In this document: positions 49,130-57,045 of the stretch, piece by piece
Position numbering within the stretch: the first letter of the stretch is position 1
Layout: every line of letters starts with the position of its first letter
Source of the DNA: Tabrizicola oligotrophica
Lineage (GTDB): Bacteria > Pseudomonadota > Alphaproteobacteria > Rhodobacterales > Rhodobacteraceae
NCBI RefSeq assembly: GCF_011008935.1
Contig: NZ_JAAIVJ010000005.1
Location: 124,001-188,000, forward strand
Direction of reading: 5' to 3'
DNA length: 64,000 nucleotides
Position numbers and translations under genes: made by a program
The notes under the pieces: model-generated
The model's input: the letters and a program-made list of their open reading frames with translations, nothing else
What the model was told of the DNA's origin: nothing
Databases searched by the model: none

Positions 49130-50029
49130 ATGAAAGCCGTCTTCATCGCCTCCAGCCATTCCGCCTATGACGATCGCCCGGGCGAGCTGTATCACTTCCC
49201 GAACAGGAACTACCTTTCCGTTGCTGCAAAGACGGTGGGAGATTGGGTGATCTTCTACCAAGGGCGGCGAGGAGGTATCTCTGGATACTACGCTGTCCAG
49301 CGTGTTGAGCGGATTGTCCCAGACCCGACTGATCCGTCACATAGTTACGCCATTTTGGACCGCGCGTCGCTCCTGAGCTTTGAACGCCCGGTTCCGCGCT
49401 TTCGCGCCAACAATACACCATATGAAAGGGGTCTGCCCAAGGCTCGCGGCAAGAATACCTCTTCTGTGCGGCTGATCTCCGATGCCGATTTCGCCGCCAT
49501 CATCGACGAGGGCCTTCGGGAAGACATCACCCCTGACACCCTGCCGCGCGAAGGCCCGCTGCCGCAGCCGCTCCAACCCGGCTTTGCCGAAGCCCAGACG
49601 GGCTTTGTGCCGCTTGGCAATGCCGATCGGGTGCAGATCCTCGCCTCGCGCGCTTTCCGCGACCGCGCCTTTGCCCGGCAGGTCAAGTCGGCCTATGGCG
49701 CGCGCTGTGCCATGTCGGGGCTGATGTTGCGCAACGGCGGCGGGCGGCCCGAAGTGGAAGCCGCCCATATCGTCCCGGTCGAAGCCCGCGGCCCCGACAC
49801 GGTGCGCAACGGGCTGGCGCTTTCGGGGACCGTGCATTGGATGTTCGACCGCGGGCTGGTCTCGGTGGATGACGACATGACGCTGCTCATCGCCAAGGAC
49901 AGCGTGGCCAGCGACATCGCCGCGCGGCTCTTCGTGCCGGACCGCAGGCTGATTCTGCCCGCCGATGCCGGCAAGGCCCCGCATCCGGCCTATCTCAAAT
50001 GGCACCGCGACACCTGCTTCAAGGGCTGA
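49130..50029 (+). CDS. HNH endonuclease with N-terminal PUA/EVE-like region
   Basis: 299 residues from the ATG at 49130. The C-terminal half (about 200-299) is an HNH nuclease: YGARCAMSGLML, VEAAHIVPVEARGPD, then NGLALSGTVHWMFDRGL, with the Asn and His of the beta-beta-alpha metal fold. The N-terminal part (FIASSHSAYDDRPGELYHF, VGDWVIFYQGRRGGISGYYAV) resembles the reader barrels (PUA/EVE/SRA type) of modification-dependent nucleases; this is inference. By hand count GC is 30/60 at 49201-49260 and 36/60 and 34/60 in the next two blocks, against 41/60 at 49501-49560 and 45/60 at 49741-49800, and the 5' part uses rarer codons (agg, gga, cga). The gene looks mosaic. No methylase lies beside it. 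Confidence 0.75.
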   Translation: MKAVFIASSHSAYDDRPGELYHFPNRNYLSVAAKTVGDWVIFYQGRRGGISGYYAVQRVERIVPDPTDPSHSYAILDRASLLSFERPVPRFRANNTPYERGLPKARGKNTSSVRLISDADFAAIIDEGLREDITPDTLPREGPLPQPLQPGFAEAQTGFVPLGNADRVQILASRAFRDRAFARQVKSAYGARCAMSGLMLRNGGGRPEVEAAHIVPVEARGPDTVRNGLALSGTVHWMFDRGLVSVDDDMTLLIAKDSVASDIAARLFVPDRRLILPADAGKAPHPAYLKWHRDTCFKG

Positions 50030-50033
50030 TGGC

Positions 50034-50528
50034 ATGAAAACACCCCCGCTCCCCGACCATATGCGCGCGGCCCGCGCGTCCGATCATGCGGCCATAGACG
50101 CCCTCTTGCGCGCCGCCTTTCCGACTGCGGCCGAAGCCCGGCTGGTGCAGGATCTGCGCCAGAGCGGCGAGATGGATCTGGAACTGGTGCTGCCCGACGA
50201 CGGCGGCCTTGCCGGATATCTCGCCCTCAGCCGGATGGTGGAGCCGGCGGGCTGGTTGGCGCTGGCGCCGCTGGCGATTGCGCCCGTCTGGCAGGGCAGG
50301 AGGCTTGGCCGCAGGTTGACCGCCGCCGCGCTGAAACTTGCCGCTATCAAGGGGCAGACTGTCGTCGTCCTCGGCGACCCCGCTTTCTACTCCGGCTGCG
50401 GCTTTTCCCAGCCCCGCGCCGGCCGCCTCACGTCGCACTATCCGCTCAGCCACACCCTGATCGCCGGACCGGGAGACGATGCGCCCGCCGCAATCCTGCG
50501 CTATCCGGCCGCATTCGCCGGGCTGTGA
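50034..50528 (+). CDS. GNAT family N-acetyltransferase
   Basis: 164 residues, start ATG 50034, 4 nt after the HNH stop. The acetyl-CoA loop reads VWQGRRLGRRLTAAAL (Q/RxxGxG/A). Ends in a Gly/Cys segment FYSGCGFSQP seen in YhbS-like acetyltransferases. Substrate unknown. Base composition is ordinary. Confidence 0.85.
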   Translation: MKTPPLPDHMRAARASDHAAIDALLRAAFPTAAEARLVQDLRQSGEMDLELVLPDDGGLAGYLALSRMVEPAGWLALAPLAIAPVWQGRRLGRRLTAAALKLAAIKGQTVVVLGDPAFYSGCGFSQPRAGRLTSHYPLSHTLIAGPGDDAPAAILRYPAAFAGL

Positions 50529-50572
50529 CAGACCCTTGCGGTCCGCCCGGTCGAGACGGCAAGATGGTGGCC

Positions 50573-51004
50573 ATGCAGCAGGGGGGGCGGGATGTGAAAC
50601 GCACCGACAGCTACGGCGACATCGCCAAACGGGTCTCGCGCTGGTGCGGGCGGCAGACCACCTTCCTTTTGGCCATCGCCATCATTGCGCTCTGGATCGT
50701 CACCGGCCCGCTGTTCGGCTTTTCCGACACCTGGCAACTGGTCATCAACACCGGCACCACCATCGTCACCTTCCTGATGGTGTTCCTGATCCAGAACACT
50801 CAGAACCGCGACACTGCTGCCATCCAGCTGAAACTCGACGAGCTGATCCGCGCCACCAAGGGCGCCCATAATGCGCTGCTGGATCTGGAGGAACTGGACG
50901 AGGCGGCGTTGGACCAGTTCCGCGCCCGCTATGAACTCCTCGCCTCGGACGCCCGCGGTCGCTTGCAGCGTGGCGAGGCCGACACGGACACGCCCGAACC
51001 CTGA
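50573..51004 (+). CDS. Low-affinity iron permease family protein
   Basis: 143 residues from the ATG at 50573; a GTG at 50594 with a G-rich SD (AGGGGGG) is a real alternative. Two helices (TFLLAIAIIALWIVTGPLFG and INTGTTIVTFLMVFLIQNT) and the conserved NTQNRDTAAIQLKLDELI match the Low_affin_iron domain. The family name comes from fungal FET4; transport by this short bacterial form is unproven. Confidence 0.8.
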   Translation: MQQGGRDVKRTDSYGDIAKRVSRWCGRQTTFLLAIAIIALWIVTGPLFGFSDTWQLVINTGTTIVTFLMVFLIQNTQNRDTAAIQLKLDELIRATKGAHNALLDLEELDEAALDQFRARYELLASDARGRLQRGEADTDTPEP

Positions 51005-51074
51005 TCTGCCCTGCCCCGCTCCTCTTGGCAAGAATGCTCCCGCCGGACGCCCCGGATTGCCAGGCCCGCTGCCG

Positions 51075-51566
51075 TTACAGGTCTTTCGCCAGCCGGTGCA
51101 CCCAATGCCCGGTTTCATCGTCAAACCGCGACACGCCGGTCCCGCGAAAGCCCTGTCCTTCCCAGAAGGCCCGCGCCCGGGCGTTTTCCTGCAAGACTGC
51201 AAGGCAAAGCCGGGGGCAATCGCGGGTGCGGGCCAGACGCTCGATCTCGGCCAGGAACACCGGGCCGTGGCCCCGCCCGCGGGCGCGCGGGGCGAACAAC
51301 ATCAGGCCCAGATACCCGTCCGCAGGCTCTGGAAACCCGAAGGACAGCTCTGCCACGCCGACCAGTTCGGTGGCGTCGAACAGCCCGAGCCGGTGCGCGG
51401 CGGCCGAATCGCAACCCGGCGGGCCATCGGTAAAGAAGGCCTGCGCCTTGGCCAGATCGGGAGGCTTGCGGTCGCTCAGGATCCAGAAATCCGCCGCCTC
51501 GCGGTAAAGCGCGGCGACAAGGGCCAGATCGGCCAGGGGGTCAAGCGCCCGGATCAAGCGGGGCAA
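51075..51566 (-). CDS. GNAT family N-acetyltransferase
   Basis: 163 residues if a TTG at 51566 is the start (GAGG 9 nt upstream); the only upstream ATG (51626) lies deep in the Gre-like gene. Acetyl-CoA site APRARGRGHGPVFLAEIE and the LQENARARAFWEGQGFRGTG C-terminal motif are clear. The start region overlaps the 3' end of the preceding gene by about 26 bp. Part of the operon nudix, gre-like, gnat. Start uncertain. Confidence 0.75.
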   Translation of the reverse strand: MPRLIRALDPLADLALVAALYREAADFWILSDRKPPDLAKAQAFFTDGPPGCDSAAAHRLGLFDATELVGVAELSFGFPEPADGYLGLMLFAPRARGRGHGPVFLAEIERLARTRDCPRLCLAVLQENARARAFWEGQGFRGTGVSRFDDETGHWVHRLAKDL

Positions 51567-52041
51567 TGGCCACAACCTCCAGCTCGACTGCGCCCGCCGG
51601 CCGTCGCCAGACCACCAGATCGCCAACCTCTGCCCCGATCAGCGCCCGGGCAAGTGGCGAATGCGGTGCGATCCGGCCCAGATCGGCATCGGCCTCATCC
51701 TCGCCGACGATCTCGAAAGCCCGCTCCACCCCTTCCATCTCCACCACGACACGGGTGCCGAACTGCACTTCCGCGGCGGGCTGAGCGACGGGTTCGACAA
51801 GGATCGCGGTGCGCAGCCGCGCCTCCAGATAGCGGATGTCGCGCTCCGCCGCCGCCTCGGGCAAGCGGTCAAGCCGCTCGGCCCGCGCCTTCAGCGCCGC
51901 AAGCTCGCCCTGCCGCGCCAGAAGCCGGGCTTTCAGCGTCGCCAGTCCGCGCGGGGTGACATAGTTCGGATGCGGCGAGACCGGCAGGTCGGGCAAGGGC
52001 TCCAGCTCACCCGTGCCCTCTTTCACGAAGGCGCGGCTCAT
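51541..52041 (-). CDS. GreA/GreB family transcription elongation factor
   Basis: 166 residues. N-terminal helical hairpin ([20 protein letters not shown] ... [12 protein letters not shown]) and C-terminal FKBP-like domain ([27 protein letters not shown]-type motif [17 protein letters not shown]). GreB-like by its N-terminal MSRAFVKEG. It stimulates RNA cleavage in stalled polymerase if its acidic hairpin tip is active; the tip here is LPEAAAERD, with acidic residues. Overlaps NUDIX by 4 bp (ATGA). Confidence 0.9.
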   Translation of the reverse strand: MSRAFVKEGTGELEPLPDLPVSPHPNYVTPRGLATLKARLLARQGELAALKARAERLDRLPEAAAERDIRYLEARLRTAILVEPVAQPAAEVQFGTRVVVEMEGVERAFEIVGEDEADADLGRIAPHSPLARALIGAEVGDLVVWRRPAGAVELEVVAIAPLDPGA

Positions 52042-52490
52042 CGGATGATCGGCTCCAGCGGGTCATAAAGGCACCCCGCCCCCCAGGCGGCCCGGGGCAG
52101 GCTGTCCGGCTTGAACCGGATCGCCCCGGAGTCCAGCTCGGCACGGGAAAAGAACCGCCGATCCGTCACCACGCCCGCGGGATCGCGCCACTCGGGGTCG
52201 ATTTCCCCCGCGGTGATCGCACAGCGGAAGAACAGGTCGACCTGATGAAAGCCGCTGCGCGGGTCGTGGAATTCGTTGACCAGCGCAGGCTCGCCCACGC
52301 TGATCGTCAGCCCGCATTCCTCATGCACCTCGCGTGCCAGATTGTCGGGCAGGGAAGCCCCGCTTTCCGCCCCGCCCCCGGGCGCGCACCACAGATCAGA
52401 CCGCCGGCCCGGATAGGCGTTGACCAGCAAGAGCCGGTCCTCATGCAGGATCAGCGCGCGGGCGGCAAGGCGGGGGGAGCGATTGGCCAT
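52038..52490 (-). CDS. NUDIX hydrolase
   Basis: 150 residues. Nudix box [26 protein letters not shown] (positions about 38-63), a near-consensus GX5EX7REVXEEXGXT with the catalytic Glu pair. Hydrolyses a nucleoside diphosphate derivative; substrate unknown. First gene of the operon with the Gre-like factor and an acetyltransferase. Confidence 0.9.
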   Translation of the reverse strand: MANRSPRLAARALILHEDRLLLVNAYPGRRSDLWCAPGGGAESGASLPDNLAREVHEECGLTISVGEPALVNEFHDPRSGFHQVDLFFRCAITAGEIDPEWRDPAGVVTDRRFFSRAELDSGAIRFKPDSLPRAAWGAGCLYDPLEPIIR

Positions 52491-52577
52491 GACCCGACTT
52501 TACGGGGCTTTGCCGTGATGTCCACCCTTTGCACCTTGCCCGGCAAGCGGTTAGGTGTGGGCAAACGGGGGATGGCA

Positions 52578-53285
52578 ATGAAGATCGTGGCACGGCCCGG
52601 CGCGGGTGACGAGGTGGTGATCCTGCTGCATGGCCTCAGCCGCACGCCGCGCTCGCTGCGGCTCTTGCAAGAGGCGCTGGTGCAGGCGGGCTATGGGGTG
52701 ATGAACCATGGCTACCCCTCGACAAAAGAGCCGATCGCGCAGCTGGTGGAGCGGGTCGGGCGCCGGGTGGCGGCCTGCGGCGCAAGGCGCGTGCATTTCG
52801 TCACCCATTCGCTTGGCGGTATCCTGGCGCGGGCCTGGCTGGCCGAGAACCGCCCGCCGCTGATGGGCCGGGTGGTGATGCTCGCGCCGCCGAATGGCGG
52901 ATCGGAGCTGGTGGACCGTTTCGGCGACCTCGGCGCGTTTCACTGGCTGATGGGGCCGGCCGGGGTGGAGCTGGGCACCGGCCCGGAGTCCTTTCCAAAT
53001 CGCCTGGCCTTGCCGGAATACGAGGTGGGGGTGATCGCGGGCACGGTGCCGCTGAACCCCTTGATGGGCAAGATCATTCCCGGCCCGAACGATGGCAAGG
53101 TTTCGGTCGCCAGCACAAGGCTCGAGGGCGCGCAGCATATCACCCTGCCGGTCAGCCACACGTTCCTGATGAACAACCCGATGGTGATTGCACAGGTGCT
53201 GGCTTTCCTGCGCGAGGGAGCGTTCGAGGATGACCTGACCCTGCCCGCCGCCGTCATGCGGCTGGTGACGGCGCTGAAACGCTAG
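52578..53285 (+). CDS. Lipase/esterase-like alpha/beta hydrolase
   Basis: 235 residues from the ATG at 52578, preferred over 52572 since GGGGGA lies at a workable distance only from the former. Nucleophile elbow [11 protein letters not shown]; oxyanion region [13 protein letters not shown]; catalytic His in [10 protein letters not shown]. Similar to triacylglycerol lipase-type and PGAP1-like hydrolases. No signal peptide. Divergent from nudix. Confidence 0.86.
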   Translation: MKIVARPGAGDEVVILLHGLSRTPRSLRLLQEALVQAGYGVMNHGYPSTKEPIAQLVERVGRRVAACGARRVHFVTHSLGGILARAWLAENRPPLMGRVVMLAPPNGGSELVDRFGDLGAFHWLMGPAGVELGTGPESFPNRLALPEYEVGVIAGTVPLNPLMGKIIPGPNDGKVSVASTRLEGAQHITLPVSHTFLMNNPMVIAQVLAFLREGAFEDDLTLPAAVMRLVTALKR

Positions 53286-53290
53286 GGGCG

Positions 53291-53335
53291 CGAAAATCTC
53301 CCGATTTTCGCCTGCGATTTCCGGGCGGAAATCGC
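53291..53335. repeat. Double palindrome directly behind the purK stop
   Basis: CGAAAATC-TCCC-GATTTTCG (53291-53310), 3 nt, then GCGATTTCCG-GG-CGGAAATCGC (53314-53335); the latter ends 4 nt from the purK stop. Same GATTTCCG palindrome, pair spacing and position as the element behind ribF (40137-40181). Confidence 0.75.
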
Positions 53336-53339
53336 CGCG

Positions 53340-54404
53340 TCAGACCTTGGGCCGCACCCGGTTGACATGGCCCATCTTGCGACCGGGCCGCGCCTCGGCC
53401 TTGCCGTAAAGATGCAGGGCGGCATGGCGTTCCTTCAGGATGGCCGGAATGCGGTCGACATCATCGCCGATCAGGTTTTCCATCACCACGTCGGAATGCC
53501 GCGCGCCGTCGCCCAAGGGCAGGCCCACCACGGCGCGGACATGCTGCTCGAACTGGTCCACTGCGCAGCCGTTCTGCGTCCAGTGGCCCGAGTTGTGCAC
53601 GCGCGGCGCGATTTCATTGACCAAGAGGCCCTGTGGCGTGACGAACAGCTCCACCCCCATGACGCCGACATAGTCGAGCGCATTCAGGATGCGCGCCGCC
53701 AGCAGCACGGCGTCCGAGCGCTGGGCCGGCGTCAGCCGGGCCGGGATGGTGGTGGTGGACAGGATGCCGTCCTTGTGGACGTTCTCACCCGGATCATAGG
53801 CCGCGACCGAGCCATCAAGGCCGCGCGCCGCAATGACCGAGACTTCATGGCTGAAGGAGACGAACCCCTCCAGCACTGCCGGAGCGCCATTCATCGCGGC
53901 CAGGGCGGCGGGGGCCTCGGCGAGCGCCATGATCCGCACCTGTCCCTTGCCATCATAGCCAAGCCGCGTGGTCTTGAGGATCGCGGGCGTTCCGATGCGG
54001 GCAATCGCGGCCTCCAGATCGGCCAGCGTGTTCACCGCCGCATAGGGGGCGCAGGTCAGGCCAAGCCCGGTCAGGAAGTCCTTTTCCAGCATCCGGTCCT
54101 GCGAAATCGCCAGCGCCCGGCGGTTCGGGCGAATGGGCCTTGCGGCCTCCAGCAGGTCCAGCGCGGCGGTGGGGACGTTCTCGAATTCATAGGTGATGAC
54201 ATCGACCGAGGCCGCAAAGGCCGCCAGCGCGGCATGGTCGTCATAGCTGGCGGTGGTGCAGGCATGCGCCACATCGGCGGCGGGCGGGTTCGCGCCCGGC
54301 TCGTAGATATGGGTCTTGTAGCCCAGCCGGCTGGCCGCGACCGAGAGCATCCGCCCCAGTTGTCCGCCGCCCAGAATGCCGATGGTGGAGCCCGGTTTCA
54401 GCAT
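53340..54404 (-). CDS. purK: N5-carboxyaminoimidazole ribonucleotide synthase
   Basis: 354 residues. ATP-grasp fold with IGILGGGQLGRMLSVAAS at the N-terminus, TRLGYDGKGQ glycine loop and VNEIAPRVHNSGHWTQNGC signature. Carboxylates AIR with ATP and bicarbonate in purine synthesis. The ATG lies 1 nt after the purE stop. Confidence 0.97.
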   Translation of the reverse strand: MLKPGSTIGILGGGQLGRMLSVAASRLGYKTHIYEPGANPPAADVAHACTTASYDDHAALAAFAASVDVITYEFENVPTAALDLLEAARPIRPNRRALAISQDRMLEKDFLTGLGLTCAPYAAVNTLADLEAAIARIGTPAILKTTRLGYDGKGQVRIMALAEAPAALAAMNGAPAVLEGFVSFSHEVSVIAARGLDGSVAAYDPGENVHKDGILSTTTIPARLTPAQRSDAVLLAARILNALDYVGVMGVELFVTPQGLLVNEIAPRVHNSGHWTQNGCAVDQFEQHVRAVVGLPLGDGARHSDVVMENLIGDDVDRIPAILKERHAALHLYGKAEARPGRKMGHVNRVRPKV

Positions 54405-54405
54405 G

Positions 54406-54888
54406 TCACTCGTCCTTTGGAGCATCGGGGATCGAGGCCGACAGCGCCGCGCGCCAGGCGTCCAGCCGCACGGCCAGCGCCGGATCGGAAATCGCCAGAA
54501 TGCCCGCCGCCATCAGCCCGGCATTGGCCGCCCCGGCCGCGCCGATCGCCATGGTGGCCACCGGATAACCCTTGGGCATCTGCAGGATGGAATAAAGGCT
54601 GTCGACGCCCGACAGCGCCTTGGTCTGCACCGGCACGCCAATGACGGGCACGCGGGTCTTCGAGGCCATCATGCCGGGCAGATGCGCCGCCCCGCCCGCG
54701 CCCGCGATGATGACTTTCAGCCGCCCGGCGGCCTCCTTGCCATAGGTCCAGAGCCGGTCGGGCGTGCGGTGGGCCGAAACGATCTTCGTCTCGTAGGGGA
54801 TGCCCAGCTGATCGAGGATCAGCGCGGCCTCCTTCATCGTCGGCCAGTCGGACTGGCTTCCCATGATGATCCCAACGTCAACGGCCAT
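54406..54888 (-). CDS. purE: N5-CAIR mutase
   Basis: 160 residues, class I Pur[15 protein letters not shown] (phosphate loop), SAHRTPDRL with the catalytic His, and [11 protein letters not shown]. It converts N5-CAIR to CAIR, the step after PurK; the two genes are one operon in the order purE, purK. Confidence 0.97.
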   Translation of the reverse strand: MAVDVGIIMGSQSDWPTMKEAALILDQLGIPYETKIVSAHRTPDRLWTYGKEAAGRLKVIIAGAGGAAHLPGMMASKTRVPVIGVPVQTKALSGVDSLYSILQMPKGYPVATMAIGAAGAANAGLMAAGILAISDPALAVRLDAWRAALSASIPDAPKDE

Positions 54889-54997
54889 GCGCGCCCCCTA
54901 TCGGTGCCCCCGTTCGGTAATAGGGCGGCAATATACCGGGGCAGGGCAGGGGGCAACCCGTTGGTCGGGGTTCAGCCCGAACCATGGTCAAAACGCA

Positions 54998-55216
54998 TCA
55001 CGCGATGATGTCGGGGATCAACTGGTCTTCGAACTTCACGATCTGGTCTTTCAGCGCCAGCTTCTGCTTCTTCAGCCGCCTGAGCGTGAGCTGATCGGGC
55101 CGCCCGGCGCTTTCCAGCGCGGCAATCGCCTCGTCCAGATCGCGATGTTCGCGACGCAGGACTTCCAGCCTCACCCGAAGCATGTCCTCAAAGTTCATCT
55201 CGCTGGAAATGTTCAT
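54998..55216 (-). CDS. YdcH/DUF465 family protein
   Basis: 72 residues. A single helical hairpin: LRVRLEVLRREHRDLDEAI, then LTLRRLKKQKLALKDQI. This is the typical YdcH arrangement and length. The ATG at 55216 fits; longer frames are not protein-like. Function unknown. Same strand as purE, 109 bp upstream. Confidence 0.88.
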   Translation of the reverse strand: MNISSEMNFEDMLRVRLEVLRREHRDLDEAIAALESAGRPDQLTLRRLKKQKLALKDQIVKFEDQLIPDIIA

Positions 55217-55337
55217 GGCAGGATCTGGGTCCAGTCTTCTTGGCTTTGGCCGAGGATACAGCGATTCGGTTTCGAAATGGGGAAGAATCTGGGCCGATAT
55301 GACCACTTTTTGCGCCTGTTTTGTACTTGGCCAAACC

Positions 55338-55367
55338 CTTGCACCCCCGCGCCCGCCGACCCATATT
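55338..55367 (+). promoter_or_regulatory. Candidate heat-shock (RpoH) promoter of hsp20
   Basis: CTTGCAC, 15 nt, CCCATATT, 66 bp before the hsp20 start; close to the sigma-32 pattern (CTTG ... CCCATnT). Confidence 0.45.
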
Positions 55368-55432
55368 GAGGCGAACCGGCTGCCATCATGGGGCCGGGGC
55401 AGAGATGTCGCTTGGATCAAGGACACCGGGAT

Positions 55433-55846
55433 ATGACGAAACTTACGTTTGGCGCGCACCCTTTCCTGCTGGGCTTCGAACAATTGGAGCGGCTGGTCGA
55501 ACGCACCGCCAAGACCGCCTCCGAAGGCTATCCGCCCTTCAACATCGAGGCGACGTCGGAGAACACCTACCGCATCACGCTCGCTGTCGCGGGGTTCCGT
55601 GACGATGATCTGGCGATCACCGTCGAGGACCGGCAACTGGTGATCCGCGGGCGGCAGGGTGAGGACGGGACCGACCGGGTGTTCCTGCATCGTGGCATCG
55701 CGGCACGGGCCTTCCAGCGCAGCTTCGTGCTGGCCGACGGGGTCGAGGTGGCGGGGGCCGGGTTGGACCACGGCCTGCTGAACATTGATCTGCGCCGCCA
55801 GGTGCCCGAAACCGTGGTGCAGACCATCCGCATCGGCCGCAAGTAA
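55433..55846 (+). CDS. Small heat shock protein Hsp20/IbpA
   Basis: 137 residues. Alpha-crystallin domain (about 30-125): YPPFNIEATSENTYRITLAVAG, DDLAITVEDRQLVIRG and the conserved GLLNIDLRR segment. It holds unfolding proteins. ATG at 55433. Start preceded by GGACACCGGG, weak SD. DUF1150 follows 11 bp later. Confidence 0.93.
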   Translation: MTKLTFGAHPFLLGFEQLERLVERTAKTASEGYPPFNIEATSENTYRITLAVAGFRDDDLAITVEDRQLVIRGRQGEDGTDRVFLHRGIAARAFQRSFVLADGVEVAGAGLDHGLLNIDLRRQVPETVVQTIRIGRK

Positions 55847-55857
55847 GGAGAAAGGTC

Positions 55858-56085
55858 ATGGATGTGAAATACAACGCCCTGCCGGAAGCCGAACGCGCCA
55901 TCGTCTATGTGCGCCCGGTGCCGGTGTCGGAACTGCCCGCCGAGGTGCAGGAACAGGTCGGCGATCTGGTCACGGTCTATTCGGTGAACCGCCCGGACGG
56001 AGAGCGGGTGGCGCTGGTTGCGGACCGCAAACTGGCCTTTTCGCTGGCCCGCCAGCACGAAATGGTGCCGGTCAGCGTGCATTGA
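55858..56085 (+). CDS. DUF1150 family protein
   Basis: 75 residues, beginning MDVKYNALPEAERAIVYVRP with conserved LPAEVQEQV and LAFSLARQHEM. SD AAGGAG. It is usually encoded behind hsp20 in Rhodobacteraceae, as here; function unknown. Confidence 0.9.
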   Translation: MDVKYNALPEAERAIVYVRPVPVSELPAEVQEQVGDLVTVYSVNRPDGERVALVADRKLAFSLARQHEMVPVSVH

Positions 56086-56095
56086 GCCGCGCGGG

Positions 56096-56923
56096 CTACT
56101 TCCGGCGGAACAGTCCGCGATAGACGGTGCGTCGGAACGGGTGGCGCAACTGGCCCAGCAGCGTCTGGGGGATCCGGTCCGTCACCCCGAGCGGCACCGT
56201 GCAGGGGCCGGGCACGCGAAAGGTTCCGAAGGCGCGGTCAAAGACCGAAAACACCGTCGCGTAATTCGTGTCGAACGCCTGCGGGTCGGCCGCATGATGC
56301 CAGCGGTGCATCGCCGGCGAGACAAAGATCAGCCCCAGCCTGCCATAGGTCCAGGGCAGATCGGCGTGGATGAAGAAGCCATAGTAATGCCGCACCAGAT
56401 GGTTGGCCAGCGCCGCCTCGGGCGGAAACCCCAGGGCCATGACGGCAGCCCCGTCGATCAGGAAGGTCGTGGCCCGGTTGATCGGGTGAAACCGCTCCAG
56501 CGCCAGCCAGGTCATCTGGGTGTCGGAATGATGGATGGCATGCGACGGCCACAGGACCGCCGAATGTTCAAGCCGGTGGCGCCAGTAGCCGACGAAATCG
56601 CCCCAGATGACCGCGAGCAGGATCACCAGCCAGGCCGGCAGCTGACTCCAGGTCGCGGTGTCGACCAGCTGGCGTCCGGGCTGGGCGAAGAAGCCGCTCA
56701 TCGCCTGATTGGCCAACGCGAACAGCGGCACGACCAGAAGGACGTTGGCCAGCATCACCTGCAGGTTCAGCGCGGTTTCGCGCGCCGTGCGGCGGATGTC
56801 GCCCAGAAGGGCGCTGCCTTTGGTCGCAAGCCCAAGGCACAGGAAGAACAGCGCCGGCAGGACCAGCGCCTTGGTGGCGACAAGAAGGTTGACGGCCGAG
56901 TTTCTTGCCAGGTCTTCGATCAC
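56096..56923 (-). CDS. Sterol desaturase/fatty acid hydroxylase family protein
   Basis: 275 residues from a GTG at 56923 (GGGGCGGGA upstream); a TTG at 56977 is the only longer start and reads through a terminator hairpin. About four membrane helices. Three His clusters: YWRHRLEHS, SHAIHHSD, and MHRWHHAAD, the diiron ligands of the family. It acts on a lipid (sterol, hopanoid, carotenoid or ornithine lipid); the target is not identifiable. Confidence 0.88.
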   Translation of the reverse strand: MIEDLARNSAVNLLVATKALVLPALFFLCLGLATKGSALLGDIRRTARETALNLQVMLANVLLVVPLFALANQAMSGFFAQPGRQLVDTATWSQLPAWLVILLAVIWGDFVGYWRHRLEHSAVLWPSHAIHHSDTQMTWLALERFHPINRATTFLIDGAAVMALGFPPEAALANHLVRHYYGFFIHADLPWTYGRLGLIFVSPAMHRWHHAADPQAFDTNYATVFSVFDRAFGTFRVPGPCTVPLGVTDRIPQTLLGQLRHPFRRTVYRGLFRRK

Positions 56924-56959
56924 GGTCCCGCCCCGGTTTTGCCGGAACAGCAAAGCAAA

Positions 56960-56991
56960 ACGGCCCCCTGATGGCAAGACCGGGGGGCCGT
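56960..56991 (-). terminator. Terminator of sat-cysC
   Basis: 9-bp stem ACGGCCCCC / GGGGGCCGT with a 14-nt loop; on the minus strand it is followed by TTTTGCTTT. It lies 54 nt after the sat-cysC stop. Confidence 0.65.
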
Positions 56992-57045
56992 CTCGGGTCG
57001 GGCATCGCGCGGCGACCCGAAAGGCTTGCGCGATGTGGCTTGCGA

